From an uncultured Bdellovibrionales bacterium (GTDB lineage Bacteria > Bdellovibrionota > Bdellovibrionia > Bdellovibrionales > UBA1609), in NCBI GenBank assembly GCA_937980625.1, contig CALJPJ010000227.1:1-5908 (forward strand): a DNA stretch of 5,908 bases, written 5' to 3'. The notes under the pieces are model-generated. The model was not told the DNA's origin. It ran no database searches and saw only the letters and a list, made by a program, of their open reading frames with translations. How positions within the stretch are numbered: the stretch's first letter is position 1; each line of letters begins with the position of its first letter. Shown in pieces: positions 1 through 5,156 of this stretch. Both the position numbers and the translations under genes were made by a program.

Positions 1-63
1 CATACTGCTAGCAATAATAAATGCTAAAGTTAACATATGGGTTAAAAACATTTTAAATATCAT
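1..63 (-). CDS. Exported protein, N-terminal fragment (signal peptide only)
   Basis: Only the first 21 codons are in the window; the gene continues past the left edge. The start is placed at the ATG at 63-61 because AGGAG (75-71) lies 7 nt upstream, whereas the in-frame ATG at 51-49 has no properly spaced ribosome site. The visible peptide begins MIFKMFLTHMLTL and continues with AFIIASSM. It is a short N-region with one Lys followed by an uninterrupted hydrophobic stretch, as in a Sec signal peptide or an N-terminal membrane anchor. No lipobox cysteine is visible yet. The start overlaps the end of the DUF4423-like gene by 11 bp in another frame, so translational coupling and shared transcription are likely. 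The mature part, and hence the function, cannot be seen. The coupling suggests the two upstream genes control it or act with it; this is inference. Confidence 0.7.
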   Translation of the reverse strand, partial: MIFKMFLTHMLTLAFIIASSM

Positions 64-643
64 TTAATGTCTCCTGGTCAAAGGTACAAGTAGAAATAGT
101 TAAATAGTGTATTTTATCAATAGGTAAAATTTGATTAGATTTTTCTGTTAACTTCATCATTTTATTATAAAAGTCTTTAACAATTTGTTTGTACTCTTTT
201 AATTGTTCGGGTGTATTTTCAATCATAAAAACATTCAAAGTAGATAAGTTGTTTGGGGTTTCTTTGGATTGTTTAATAGCACACTTTTGAATGACTTCAC
301 TCACAGGAAGTAATTTTTTTTCTAAGTTATTTGGAGTTAATTTGTTAAATGTATAAGAGCTGTTGACAACTTTAATGAGACCATCAGTTTCAATTTTGAT
401 AACGCCTTCCGTAATGGCCTTTGCCGTCCACTGGTCAATGGAAGAGGCGTAAAGTGGGTTATTTGTTTTAAGGGTATTGATTTGACCTAAGTCATGGTAA
501 AGGCCAGCTTTTAAGCCAGAGATAAAGAAGAAGATAAATGGAGGTACATACTCTGCACCAGATTCTGAGGTAACAGAAAAAGACTCAATGTTTTCATCAT
601 CCCTTTCTTTTTGTTTAGCGTTGTATTTATCTTGGTGAATCAC
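53..643 (-). CDS. DUF4423/TIGR02147 C-terminal-like protein
   Basis: A 196-residue soluble protein. It starts at GTG (643-641) behind a strong ribosome site, AAAAGGAG, ending 5 nt before the start. The first 25 or so residues are charged and probably disordered. From about residue 30 the pattern resembles the C-terminal DUF4423 domain of TIGR02147 proteins. Residues 31-52 form a helix (EYVPPFIFFFISGLKAGLYH). Residues 66-92 have a winged-helix-like look, with SSIDQWTAKAITEGVIKIETDG followed by a short strand. Residues 114-160 match the usual VxxFH-then-ENTPEQL pattern, including STLNVFMIENTPEQLKEYK. The end (residues 172-190) has the family-like IDKIHYLTISTCTFDQ strand. This recognition is by eye and moderate. 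TIGR02147 proteins are normally single chains of about 270 residues with an N-terminal helical domain; here that part would have to come from the separate upstream gene. A role as regulator or partner is inferred. Confidence 0.6.
   Translation of the reverse strand: MIHQDKYNAKQKERDDENIESFSVTSESGAEYVPPFIFFFISGLKAGLYHDLGQINTLKTNNPLYASSIDQWTAKAITEGVIKIETDGLIKVVNSSYTFNKLTPNNLEKKLLPVSEVIQKCAIKQSKETPNNLSTLNVFMIENTPEQLKEYKQIVKDFYNKMMKLTEKSNQILPIDKIHYLTISTCTFDQETLNDI
71..75 (-). promoter_or_regulatory. Shine-Dalgarno of the truncated exported gene
   Basis: AGGAG lies inside the 3' end of the DUF4423-like gene, 7 nt before the ATG at 63. It selects this start over the in-frame ATG 12 nt downstream. 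Confidence 0.7.
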
Positions 644-648
644 TGACG

Positions 649-654
649 CTCCTT
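649..654 (-). promoter_or_regulatory. Shine-Dalgarno deciding the GTG start of the DUF4423-like gene
   Basis: AAGGAG sits in the 16-bp gap between the stop codon of the upstream HTH-type gene and the GTG at 643, with 5 nt of spacing. A ribosome site this good in the gap argues that the two reading frames are two genuine genes and not one gene broken by a frameshift. Confidence 0.8.
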
Positions 655-659
655 TTACT

Positions 660-1193
660 TTAGTTAGATAATCTTTTTAAACTAATTCGGTTGGTTTTTA
701 ACATCATCGCAGTCATTGGGTTGATTTCGTCTAGAAATGAAACCAGCTTATAACTTTCTTGGGCAATAAACTTTTTAAAGCGAGTTGGCAGCTTGTCATA
801 TGTATCAGCAACACATAGAGCTTCTTCGCTTAAGTCACAGCGAGAAATTGAGCTGGCTATGATTTCATTTTTAGATTTATTAATGATTTTGTTGATTTCG
901 TTACTTCTTGGACAATTAGTATCAGTTAGGAAATCACTTGCCCGTAATAAAATAGCTTGAGCAGCCTCTTCTTTGGTTAGCTTTAAATTAGAGATTAAGT
1001 TGACCCAAGTGTCCATATTGACTTCAAAGTTTTTGGCAAAATTGCCATTTTTATCTTTTTTTGTAATTCGTGATAAGGTTGAGGCAGAAGCAATATTGCT
1101 GACTGAATTGGCTAAAGATTTAAAAGAGAGTTTATGCTTTTTAATATAGCTTTCTAAAAATGCTCTGTGGCAGCTGTGTAAGTTTAGTTCCAT
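660..1193 (-). CDS. Putative HTH-type regulator, TIGR02147 N-terminal-like
   Basis: A 177-residue soluble protein, first gene of the leftward operon. The ATG at 1193 has GAGGT 7 nt upstream. Residues 5-88 resemble the N-terminal helical domain of TIGR02147 proteins: an RAFLESYIKKHKLSFKSLA opening, a serine-rich recognition-helix-like segment (NIASASTLSRITKK, residues 33-46), a helix at 60-70 and then LKLTKEEAAQAILLRASDFL (70-89). In TIGR02147 proteins the matching segment reads as an HTH followed by an LxLxxxEaxyF helix. Residues 97-177 are a second helical region ending in a basic tail (KTNRISLKRLSN); I do not recognise it. No signal peptide or membrane helix is visible. It is followed after 16 bp by the DUF4423-like gene, so the pair may work together. 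A DNA-binding role is inferred from fold pattern only; a phage-repressor-like protein is an alternative. Confidence 0.6.
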   Translation of the reverse strand: MELNLHSCHRAFLESYIKKHKLSFKSLANSVSNIASASTLSRITKKDKNGNFAKNFEVNMDTWVNLISNLKLTKEEAAQAILLRASDFLTDTNCPRSNEINKIINKSKNEIIASSISRCDLSEEALCVADTYDKLPTRFKKFIAQESYKLVSFLDEINPMTAMMLKTNRISLKRLSN

Positions 1194-1237
1194 GATTATT
1201 ACCTCTTGATGATTAGTTATTGCACACGTGGGCCAAT

Positions 1238-1274
1238 GTCAAATTTTAGTCAAAACTTGGGGGTAAATGTCAAA
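1238..1274. repeat. Three GTCAAA direct repeats upstream of the HTH operon
   Basis: GTCAAA occurs at 1238-1243, 1249-1254 and 1269-1274. Two of the copies lie in an identical 9-bp context, AATGTCAAA (1235-1243 and 1266-1274). The offsets are 11 and 20 bp, so all three face nearly the same side of the helix. An inverted copy (TTTGAC) lies at 1302-1307. Read on the operon's strand, the two 9-mers contain perfect -35 boxes (TTGACA). They may therefore be tandem -35 elements, a regulator-binding array, or both. Confidence 0.5.
1243..1273 (-). promoter_or_regulatory. Possible sigma70-type promoter of the HTH operon
   Basis: On the minus strand a perfect TTGACA (1273-1268) is followed after 19 bp by TAAAAT (1248-1243), five of six matches to the -10 consensus. 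The spacer is longer than the usual 17 bp, so this is tentative. Initiation would fall near 1236, about 43 nt before the ATG at 1193. The second TTGACA (1242-1237) has no good -10 at normal spacing. Confidence 0.3.
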
Positions 1275-1350
1275 AGTAGCCTTAAATACCTATATATTTT
1301 ATTTGACGATTCATGTATGAATTATGAGACATATAAACTAAATTTATGGT

Positions 1351-1391
1351 AGCTCAAGTGAAAATAAAAAATTTCACTGGTGAAATGAGCT
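1351..1391. repeat. Compound inverted repeat with GTGAAA/TTTCAC half-sites
   Basis: The outer arms AGCTCA (1351-1356) and TGAGCT (1386-1391) are perfect inverses. Inside, AGTGAAA (1357-1363) pairs with TTTCACT (1372-1378). Overlapping that is a second dyad, ATTTCAC-TG-GTGAAAT (1371-1386), with 7-bp arms. A further TTTCAC lies at 1417-1422. The nested dyads allow two alternative foldings, or act as operator half-sites. No U-rich tail follows on either strand, so it is a poor terminator candidate. Confidence 0.6.
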
Positions 1392-1452
1392 TTAAATAAA
1401 TTTAAAGTTGTTTAAATTTCACATTAAATAAGATTAAATTTTGTTAAAATTG
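1391..1452. repeat. Six degenerate 10-bp TTAAA units in helical phase
   Basis: TTAAA cores occur at 1392, 1402, 1412, 1424, 1434 and 1444, at steps of 10, 10, 12, 10 and 10 bp. The units read TTTAAATAAA, TTTAAAGTTG, TTTAAATTTC, then after two bases ATTAAATAAG, ATTAAATTTT and GTTAAAATTG. The regular register gives a DNA face with TpA steps every turn. It may be a bent or easily melted element, a nucleoid-protein site or a decayed short tandem repeat. Its position upstream of the leftward operon would suit an upstream activating or silencing role. Confidence 0.55.
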
Positions 1453-1507
1453 CATGAATTAGAGTTTTTTACGACTTTTACTTTTAATATTGAAAGCCTG
1501 CAGATGA

Positions 1508-1543
1508 CTAAGCCAGCCAATTAAAATAAATTGGCCGGCTTAG
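1508..1543 (-). terminator. Hairpin terminator candidate after the peroxidase gene
   Basis: Two 15-nt arms (1508-1522 and 1529-1543) flank a 6-nt AT loop, 16 bp beyond the peroxidase stop codon. Read on the minus strand the stem is fully paired, with a single G-U wobble. On the plus strand the same position is an A-C mismatch. The stem therefore suits RNA from the minus strand, in keeping with termination or 3'-end protection of the peroxidase mRNA. There is no clear U-tract after the stem, so intrinsic termination may be weak. Confidence 0.5.
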
Positions 1544-1559
1544 AGTAAACATTAAACTA

Positions 1560-2603
1560 TTAATTTACTTTTACTATAGATGTATTTTTAGTGGGTGGAA
1601 GAGTCGGCATGGTTTGTTGAGGTATTGACCCACTTAGGCTTTGTAAAAAGGCGACTAAGCTTTCTTGTTGCTCACTAGTTAGGTCCACATTTAATTGTAG
1701 TTTAGCCATTATTTTAACAGCTTCTGACAAGTTATTAACTTTGCCATTGTGAAAGTAAGGAGCGGTATCAGCTATATTTCTTAAAGTTGGCACTCGCCAC
1801 ATATTTTTATCAGTCTCATTTTTAGTTTGGCTCATGAGTCCTGTGTCACTTTGAAAATTATATTTGGTTTCAATGGCATCATTTGGAAAAGCCGGAAATT
1901 TTTGGAAGAAACCTTGTCCTAGTGGTAAATCTGGGCCAGCAAAATGGTTGCCTCCATGGCAAGAGTTACAGCCCACAGTTTTAAAATTATCCCAGCCTTT
2001 TTTCTGTAGCTCAGTGAGAGCACTTTTATTGCCGGCCATAAACTGATCAAAAGGACTGTTGGTTGTAATTAAAGTTCTTTCGTATGTAGCAATAGCTTTA
2101 GCTAAATTATCAATATTCACTGGATTAGGGTCATTGGGAAATACTTTTTTAAATGCTGAAATATAACCAGGCACAGACGAGACACGGGCCATAACAGTGT
2201 TATGATCGGGCATACCCATTTCAATTGGGTTAGTTAGTGGGCCCTTGGCTTGTTCTTCAAGGTCTTTAGCTCTGCCATCCCAAAATTGAGTGGATAAGAA
2301 AGCAGCATTAAAAACTGTTGGGGCGCCACGGCCTCCCTTTTGTCCTAATACACCGACTGAAACAGCTCTGTTGTCAGACCCTCCATTCATGACATTGTGG
2401 CAGCTGTTACAGGAGATTGTTCCGTCAATTGAGAGTCTAGGGTCAAAGAAAAGCATTTTACCGAGCTCAATTTTTTCAGTTGTAATTTTATTGTTTTCTG
2501 GTGCTTTTGGCTTGTGATGCATTTTTCCAACTGATGCGGAGTTATTTTTATTTAAACAACCAATAAAAGTGAGACTAATTATTATTAAAAATATAAATTT
2601 CAT
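1560..2603 (-). CDS. Di-heme cytochrome c peroxidase, lipoprotein (CcpA/MauG superfamily)
   Basis: A bacterial cytochrome c peroxidase that reduces H2O2 to water in the periplasm with electrons from small c-type cytochromes or other donors. It has 347 residues. The ATG at 2603 has AAGGA 7 nt upstream. Residues 1-16 form a lipoprotein signal ending FIGC, with Cys16 lipidated. Residue +2 is Leu, which by the usual Lol rule suggests the outer membrane. Haem sites are CNSCH at 65-69 (low-potential, catalytic) and CNSCH at 212-216 (high-potential). By comparison with Pseudomonas CcpA, the inter-haem Trp is W108, the catalytic Gln and Glu are Q118 and E128, the calcium-site Thr and Pro are T280 and P282, and the axial Met of the high-potential haem is M299. 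The distal His (H71 in Pseudomonas) is Val85 and the calcium Asn is Gly93. A Pro/Thr-rich tail (326-347) follows the family's usual end. The gene is monocistronic and divergent from the mur genes. Confidence 0.93.
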   Translation of the reverse strand: MKFIFLIIISLTFIGCLNKNNSASVGKMHHKPKAPENNKITTEKIELGKMLFFDPRLSIDGTISCNSCHNVMNGGSDNRAVSVGVLGQKGGRGAPTVFNAAFLSTQFWDGRAKDLEEQAKGPLTNPIEMGMPDHNTVMARVSSVPGYISAFKKVFPNDPNPVNIDNLAKAIATYERTLITTNSPFDQFMAGNKSALTELQKKGWDNFKTVGCNSCHGGNHFAGPDLPLGQGFFQKFPAFPNDAIETKYNFQSDTGLMSQTKNETDKNMWRVPTLRNIADTAPYFHNGKVNNLSEAVKIMAKLQLNVDLTSEQQESLVAFLQSLSGSIPQQTMPTLPPTKNTSIVKVN

Positions 2604-2629
2604 GTTTGTATCCTTGTTAAATTTAACGA

Positions 2630-2657
2630 GTTATAATTTAACCATAAGACGTGTAAA
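2630..2657 (-). promoter_or_regulatory. Likely sigma70-type promoter of the peroxidase gene
   Basis: On the minus strand TTTACA (2657-2652, five of six matches) is followed after 16 bp by TATAAC (2635-2630, five of six). This places initiation near 2623, about 20 nt before the ATG at 2603, leaving a short leader with the AAGGA site. Its -10 box overlaps a plus-strand TATAAT, so the divergent promoters may compete. Confidence 0.5.
2632..2637 (+). promoter_or_regulatory. Possible -10 box of the murG-murC-murB transcript
   Basis: A perfect TATAAT lies about 90 bp upstream of the preferred murG start. No good -35 box is found at 16-18 bp (TTTGTA at 2605-2610 is 21 bp away), so an activator or another sigma factor may be needed. 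The box is interleaved with the -10 of the divergent peroxidase promoter. Confidence 0.35.
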
Positions 2658-2714
2658 ATAACTAGGTTGAATAATTTAAATTATGCAACTAATCTAAATA
2701 GGTTAAAACTATTA

Positions 2715-2720
2715 AAAGGT
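2715..2720 (+). promoter_or_regulatory. Shine-Dalgarno deciding the TTG start of murG
   Basis: AAAGGT lies 6 to 7 nt before the TTG at 2727. The in-frame TTG at 2667 has only an abutting AGG and no usable ribosome site, so the downstream start is preferred. Confidence 0.65.
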
Positions 2721-2726
2721 GTTTCT

Positions 2727-3806
2727 TTGAATAAAAATATTATTTTAGCTGCAGGAGGGACTGGGGGCCACATTTACCCGGCCATTGCTGTGGCGAAAGC
2801 TTTAGAAAGTATCAATGAAAATGTAAAGGTCAACTTTTGGGGAGCCACAAAGGGCTTAGAAAATACAATTATACCAAAGTATAATTACCCATTACATAGA
2901 GTTAAAATGGGGCGTTTAAATCATAATGTTTCAAAATTTGAGCGTATATTCACTCTTTTTTTGTTGCCAGTGGCAATTGTAAAAGCAATTTATATAATTT
3001 TAAAATTGAAACCTAAATTTGTTATGGGTTTTGGTGGGCATGCCTCGGCGCCTATTTTGTTGGCAGCCAGTTTTTTAAATATACCAAGATATATTTGGGA
3101 GCCCAATGCATTGCCAGGCTTAGCAAACCGAAAGCTATCAAGCTTTATGGATATGGCTTTTGTCGTTTTTGAAAAATCTAAAAAACATATGAAGTGCGAA
3201 ACTTTAGATTTAGGTTTACCTATTAGGAAAGAGGTTGAGCAAAAAGTAGATAAAGTAGTGGATTCCTACTTTAACATACTAGTTTATGGTGGTTCTCAAG
3301 GTTCGATGGCCATAAATAAAATTATTTTAGAAATGATTCAGAATGAGCTTTTACCGCCAGATGTACGAATTTTGTTACAAACAGGTGTTAAGAACTTATC
3401 TCAGGTTAAACAAATGTGTGGAGATGAAACGGAACAACTCAAGCTTATTGATTATATACATGATATGCCTAGGAAGTATGCTTGGGCTAACTTAGCTATT
3501 GCACGGGCGGGGACAGGAACTATATCTGAGTTTGCATCAGTTGGTTTACCAAGTATTTTAATACCACTACCAACCTCATCTGAGTATCATCAATTTGATA
3601 ACGCAAAAAGCTTAGCTGACGAAAATGCTGCTATTTTGATTGAACAAAAAGAAGCGAGCTCCGCGAGGTTAGCTGAAGAGATTTTAAAGCTTAAAAATAA
3701 CAAGCAAAGCTTGATTCAGATGTCACAAAATATTAAAAGTTTTCATCAGCCAAATTCAGCTGAGAAAATAGCAAAATACCTACTAGAAAATACTTTTGGA
3801 GAATAA
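2727..3806 (+). CDS. murG: MurG, lipid II-forming GlcNAc transferase
   Basis: MurG transfers GlcNAc from UDP-GlcNAc to lipid I, making lipid II at the inner face of the cytoplasmic membrane. I start it at TTG 2727 (359 residues, protein start MNKNIILAAGGTGGH). That matches the usual family length and has a ribosome site. The open frame extends upstream to TTG 2667, adding 20 unlikely residues. Motifs in this numbering are the GGTGGH loop (10-15), GFGGHASAP (101-109), WEPNALPGLANR (124-135), the GGSQGS loop (188-193), RAGTGTISE (260-268, with donor-binding R260 and E268) and HQFDNA (288-293). A hydrophobic patch at about 71-92 fits membrane docking. Compared with E. coli, Tyr105 is His and His124 is Trp, while E125, N127 and N134 are kept. 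It is the first gene of the rightward block. Its stop codon abuts the murC ATG. Confidence 0.95.
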   Translation: MNKNIILAAGGTGGHIYPAIAVAKALESINENVKVNFWGATKGLENTIIPKYNYPLHRVKMGRLNHNVSKFERIFTLFLLPVAIVKAIYIILKLKPKFVMGFGGHASAPILLAASFLNIPRYIWEPNALPGLANRKLSSFMDMAFVVFEKSKKHMKCETLDLGLPIRKEVEQKVDKVVDSYFNILVYGGSQGSMAINKIILEMIQNELLPPDVRILLQTGVKNLSQVKQMCGDETEQLKLIDYIHDMPRKYAWANLAIARAGTGTISEFASVGLPSILIPLPTSSEYHQFDNAKSLADENAAILIEQKEASSARLAEEILKLKNNKQSLIQMSQNIKSFHQPNSAEKIAKYLLENTFGE

Positions 3807-5153
3807 ATGCAAAATACGCGATTAATGAAATCTAAAGTCCACTTTATTGGTATTGGTGGAATTGGTATGAGTGGGCTAGCAGAGCTTTTGCATAATATGG
3901 GAGCTGATGTTTCTGGTAGCGATATGAGTGTCAACTCGCAAACAAAGCATTTGACTAAGTTAGGCGTTAAGGTTTTTAAGGGGCATGAAGAGGGGCAGGT
4001 TACTGATTGTGATGTTGTGGTTTATACAAGTGCAATTAAACCTACAAATGTAGAGTATAAACAAGCTCAACAGCTTGGTATTCCATTGATTCCAAGAGCT
4101 GAAGCTTTAGCTGAAATTATGTTGTTAAAAAAAGGCGTAGCTATTGCCGGCACTCATGGCAAAACCACCACAACTAGTTTGATGGCTTCAGTTTTTATAA
4201 ATGCTAAAGCAGATCCAACAATTGTTGTTGGTGGTCGTCTAGATTTAATTAAATCCACGGCACTGTTAGGTGAAGGACAATGGTTAATTGCCGAGGCGGA
4301 TGAAAGTGATGGCAGCTTTTCTAGGTTATCACCAGAAGTTGTGGTTATAACCAATATTGATAGCGATCACTTAGATCATTACAAAACCTTTGAAAATGTA
4401 AAGCGTGCATTTTATGATTTTGCTTCACGGATACCGTTTTACGGCCAACTCATTTATTGTGGCGATGACAGAACAGCCTATGAACTATTTAAAGCTTTTC
4501 CAAAAAATAAATTTAGTTATGGCTTTGGACAGTTTAATGACTATGTTTTAGATGGTGAAAAAGGTGTTTATAAGGTTTTGTTTAAAGGGGAGTTACTGGG
4601 CCAAGTTAATATTCCAATTCCAGGTAAACATAATGCCTTAAACTCATTAGCAGCCATTGTTTGTGGGCTACAAGCTGGATTTAGTTTTAAAGACTGTGCT
4701 GATGGAGTGGCAGGCTTTGGTGGTGTTGATCGACGCTTTCAACATAAAGCTGAAGTGGGAGGAGTTGATTATTATGATGACTATGCTCATCACCCTACGG
4801 AGCTAAAAGCTGTTTTTTCCGCTTTTGCAGAAAGGTACCCAGAGAGACCACTTAAAGTGATTTTTCAGCCACATCGCTTTAAAAGAACACAAGACTGTTG
4901 GTCTGAGTTTAGCCAGTGTTTTAATACTGTGAGCGAGTTGTTTTTGTTAGATATTTATCCAGCTGGGGAGGCTCCTATTGAGGGAGTGACTTCAGAATTA
5001 TTAGCTAAAGAAATTCCAATTGAAAAAAAATCTGTTGTCTCTCAAACTATTGATGGCATTAATCAAATTAAATCAAGTATTCAGCCCGGAGATGTTGTCG
5101 TTTTATTAGGGGCTGGTAATATTTCTAAATGGGGTGAAGCTCTTTATAGCTAA
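3807..5153 (+). CDS. murC: MurC, UDP-MurNAc:L-alanine ligase
   Basis: MurC is a cytoplasmic ATP-dependent ligase that joins L-Ala to UDP-MurNAc, the first step of stem-peptide assembly. The protein has 448 residues, a normal family length, with all three Mur ligase domains. The N-terminal Rossmann-like domain carries GIGGIGMSG (15-23) for UDP-MurNAc. The central ATPase domain has the P-loop AGTHGKTTTT (114-123), EADESDGSF (163-171), NIDSDHLDHY (183-192) and PGKHNALN (272-279). The C-terminal domain has FGGVDRRFQ (304-312), DDYAHHPTE (324-332), FQPHRFKRT (353-361) and GAGNIS (435-440). The ATG directly follows the murG stop, with GGAG at 3798-3801 inside the murG end, 5 nt before the start. 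Met7 is a poorer alternative start because no ribosome site precedes it. It is very probably cotranscribed with murG and murB. No key residue appears missing. Confidence 0.98.
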   Translation: MQNTRLMKSKVHFIGIGGIGMSGLAELLHNMGADVSGSDMSVNSQTKHLTKLGVKVFKGHEEGQVTDCDVVVYTSAIKPTNVEYKQAQQLGIPLIPRAEALAEIMLLKKGVAIAGTHGKTTTTSLMASVFINAKADPTIVVGGRLDLIKSTALLGEGQWLIAEADESDGSFSRLSPEVVVITNIDSDHLDHYKTFENVKRAFYDFASRIPFYGQLIYCGDDRTAYELFKAFPKNKFSYGFGQFNDYVLDGEKGVYKVLFKGELLGQVNIPIPGKHNALNSLAAIVCGLQAGFSFKDCADGVAGFGGVDRRFQHKAEVGGVDYYDDYAHHPTELKAVFSAFAERYPERPLKVIFQPHRFKRTQDCWSEFSQCFNTVSELFLLDIYPAGEAPIEGVTSELLAKEIPIEKKSVVSQTIDGINQIKSSIQPGDVVVLLGAGNISKWGEALYS

Positions 5154-5156
5154 ATT

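Larger units (their letters stand above)
1194..1559. other. Gene-free intergenic region with several repeat layers
   Basis: This 366-bp stretch separates the start of the leftward HTH operon from the 3' end of the peroxidase gene, which is also leftward. I found no reading frame with a credible ribosome site on either strand. From right to left it contains a hairpin after the peroxidase stop, an AT-rich array of six 10-bp units, a compound inverted repeat, and the presumed promoter zone with GTCAAA repeats. It must at least terminate the peroxidase transcript and start the HTH operon. Confidence 0.8.
2616..2684. repeat. Two perfect AT-rich palindromes in the divergent promoter region
   Basis: GTTAAATTTAAC (2616-2627) and ATAATTTAAATTAT (2671-2684) are perfect 12-bp and 14-bp palindromes. 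A further AATTTAAC (2635-2642) repeats the right part of the first one at a 15-bp offset. They flank the overlapping promoter boxes and could be operators. Low-complexity AT sequence produces such palindromes easily, so this is only suggestive. Confidence 0.35.

Noticed and set aside
644..659. Frameshift joining the two left-hand genes into one pseudogene
   Set aside because: The second gene has its own strong ribosome site and start, and both frames are intact with sensible ends.
1346..1399. Small plus-strand reading frame of 17 codons beginning ATGGTAGCTC
   Set aside because: It has no ribosome site, overlaps the inverted repeat and shows no protein-like composition beyond what the repeat dictates.
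1357..1422. GTGAAA/TTTCAC repeats as a CRISPR array
   Set aside because: The repeats are only 6-7 bp, irregularly spaced and alternately oriented, with no spacers of constant length.
1391..1452. AT-rich repeats as a replication origin unwinding element
   Set aside because: No DnaA box-like TTATCCACA sequences or replication genes were seen nearby, so an origin is not supported.
1864..2046. Plus-strand reading frame of 60 codons
   Set aside because: It lies wholly inside the peroxidase gene on the opposite strand and is explained as an antisense shadow.
2290..2517. Plus-strand reading frame of 75 codons
   Set aside because: It is antisense to the haem-binding part of the peroxidase gene; the conserved motifs are on the minus strand.
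4154..4354. Minus-strand reading frame of 66 codons
   Set aside because: It is antisense to the ATP-binding core of murC, and no family is recognisable.
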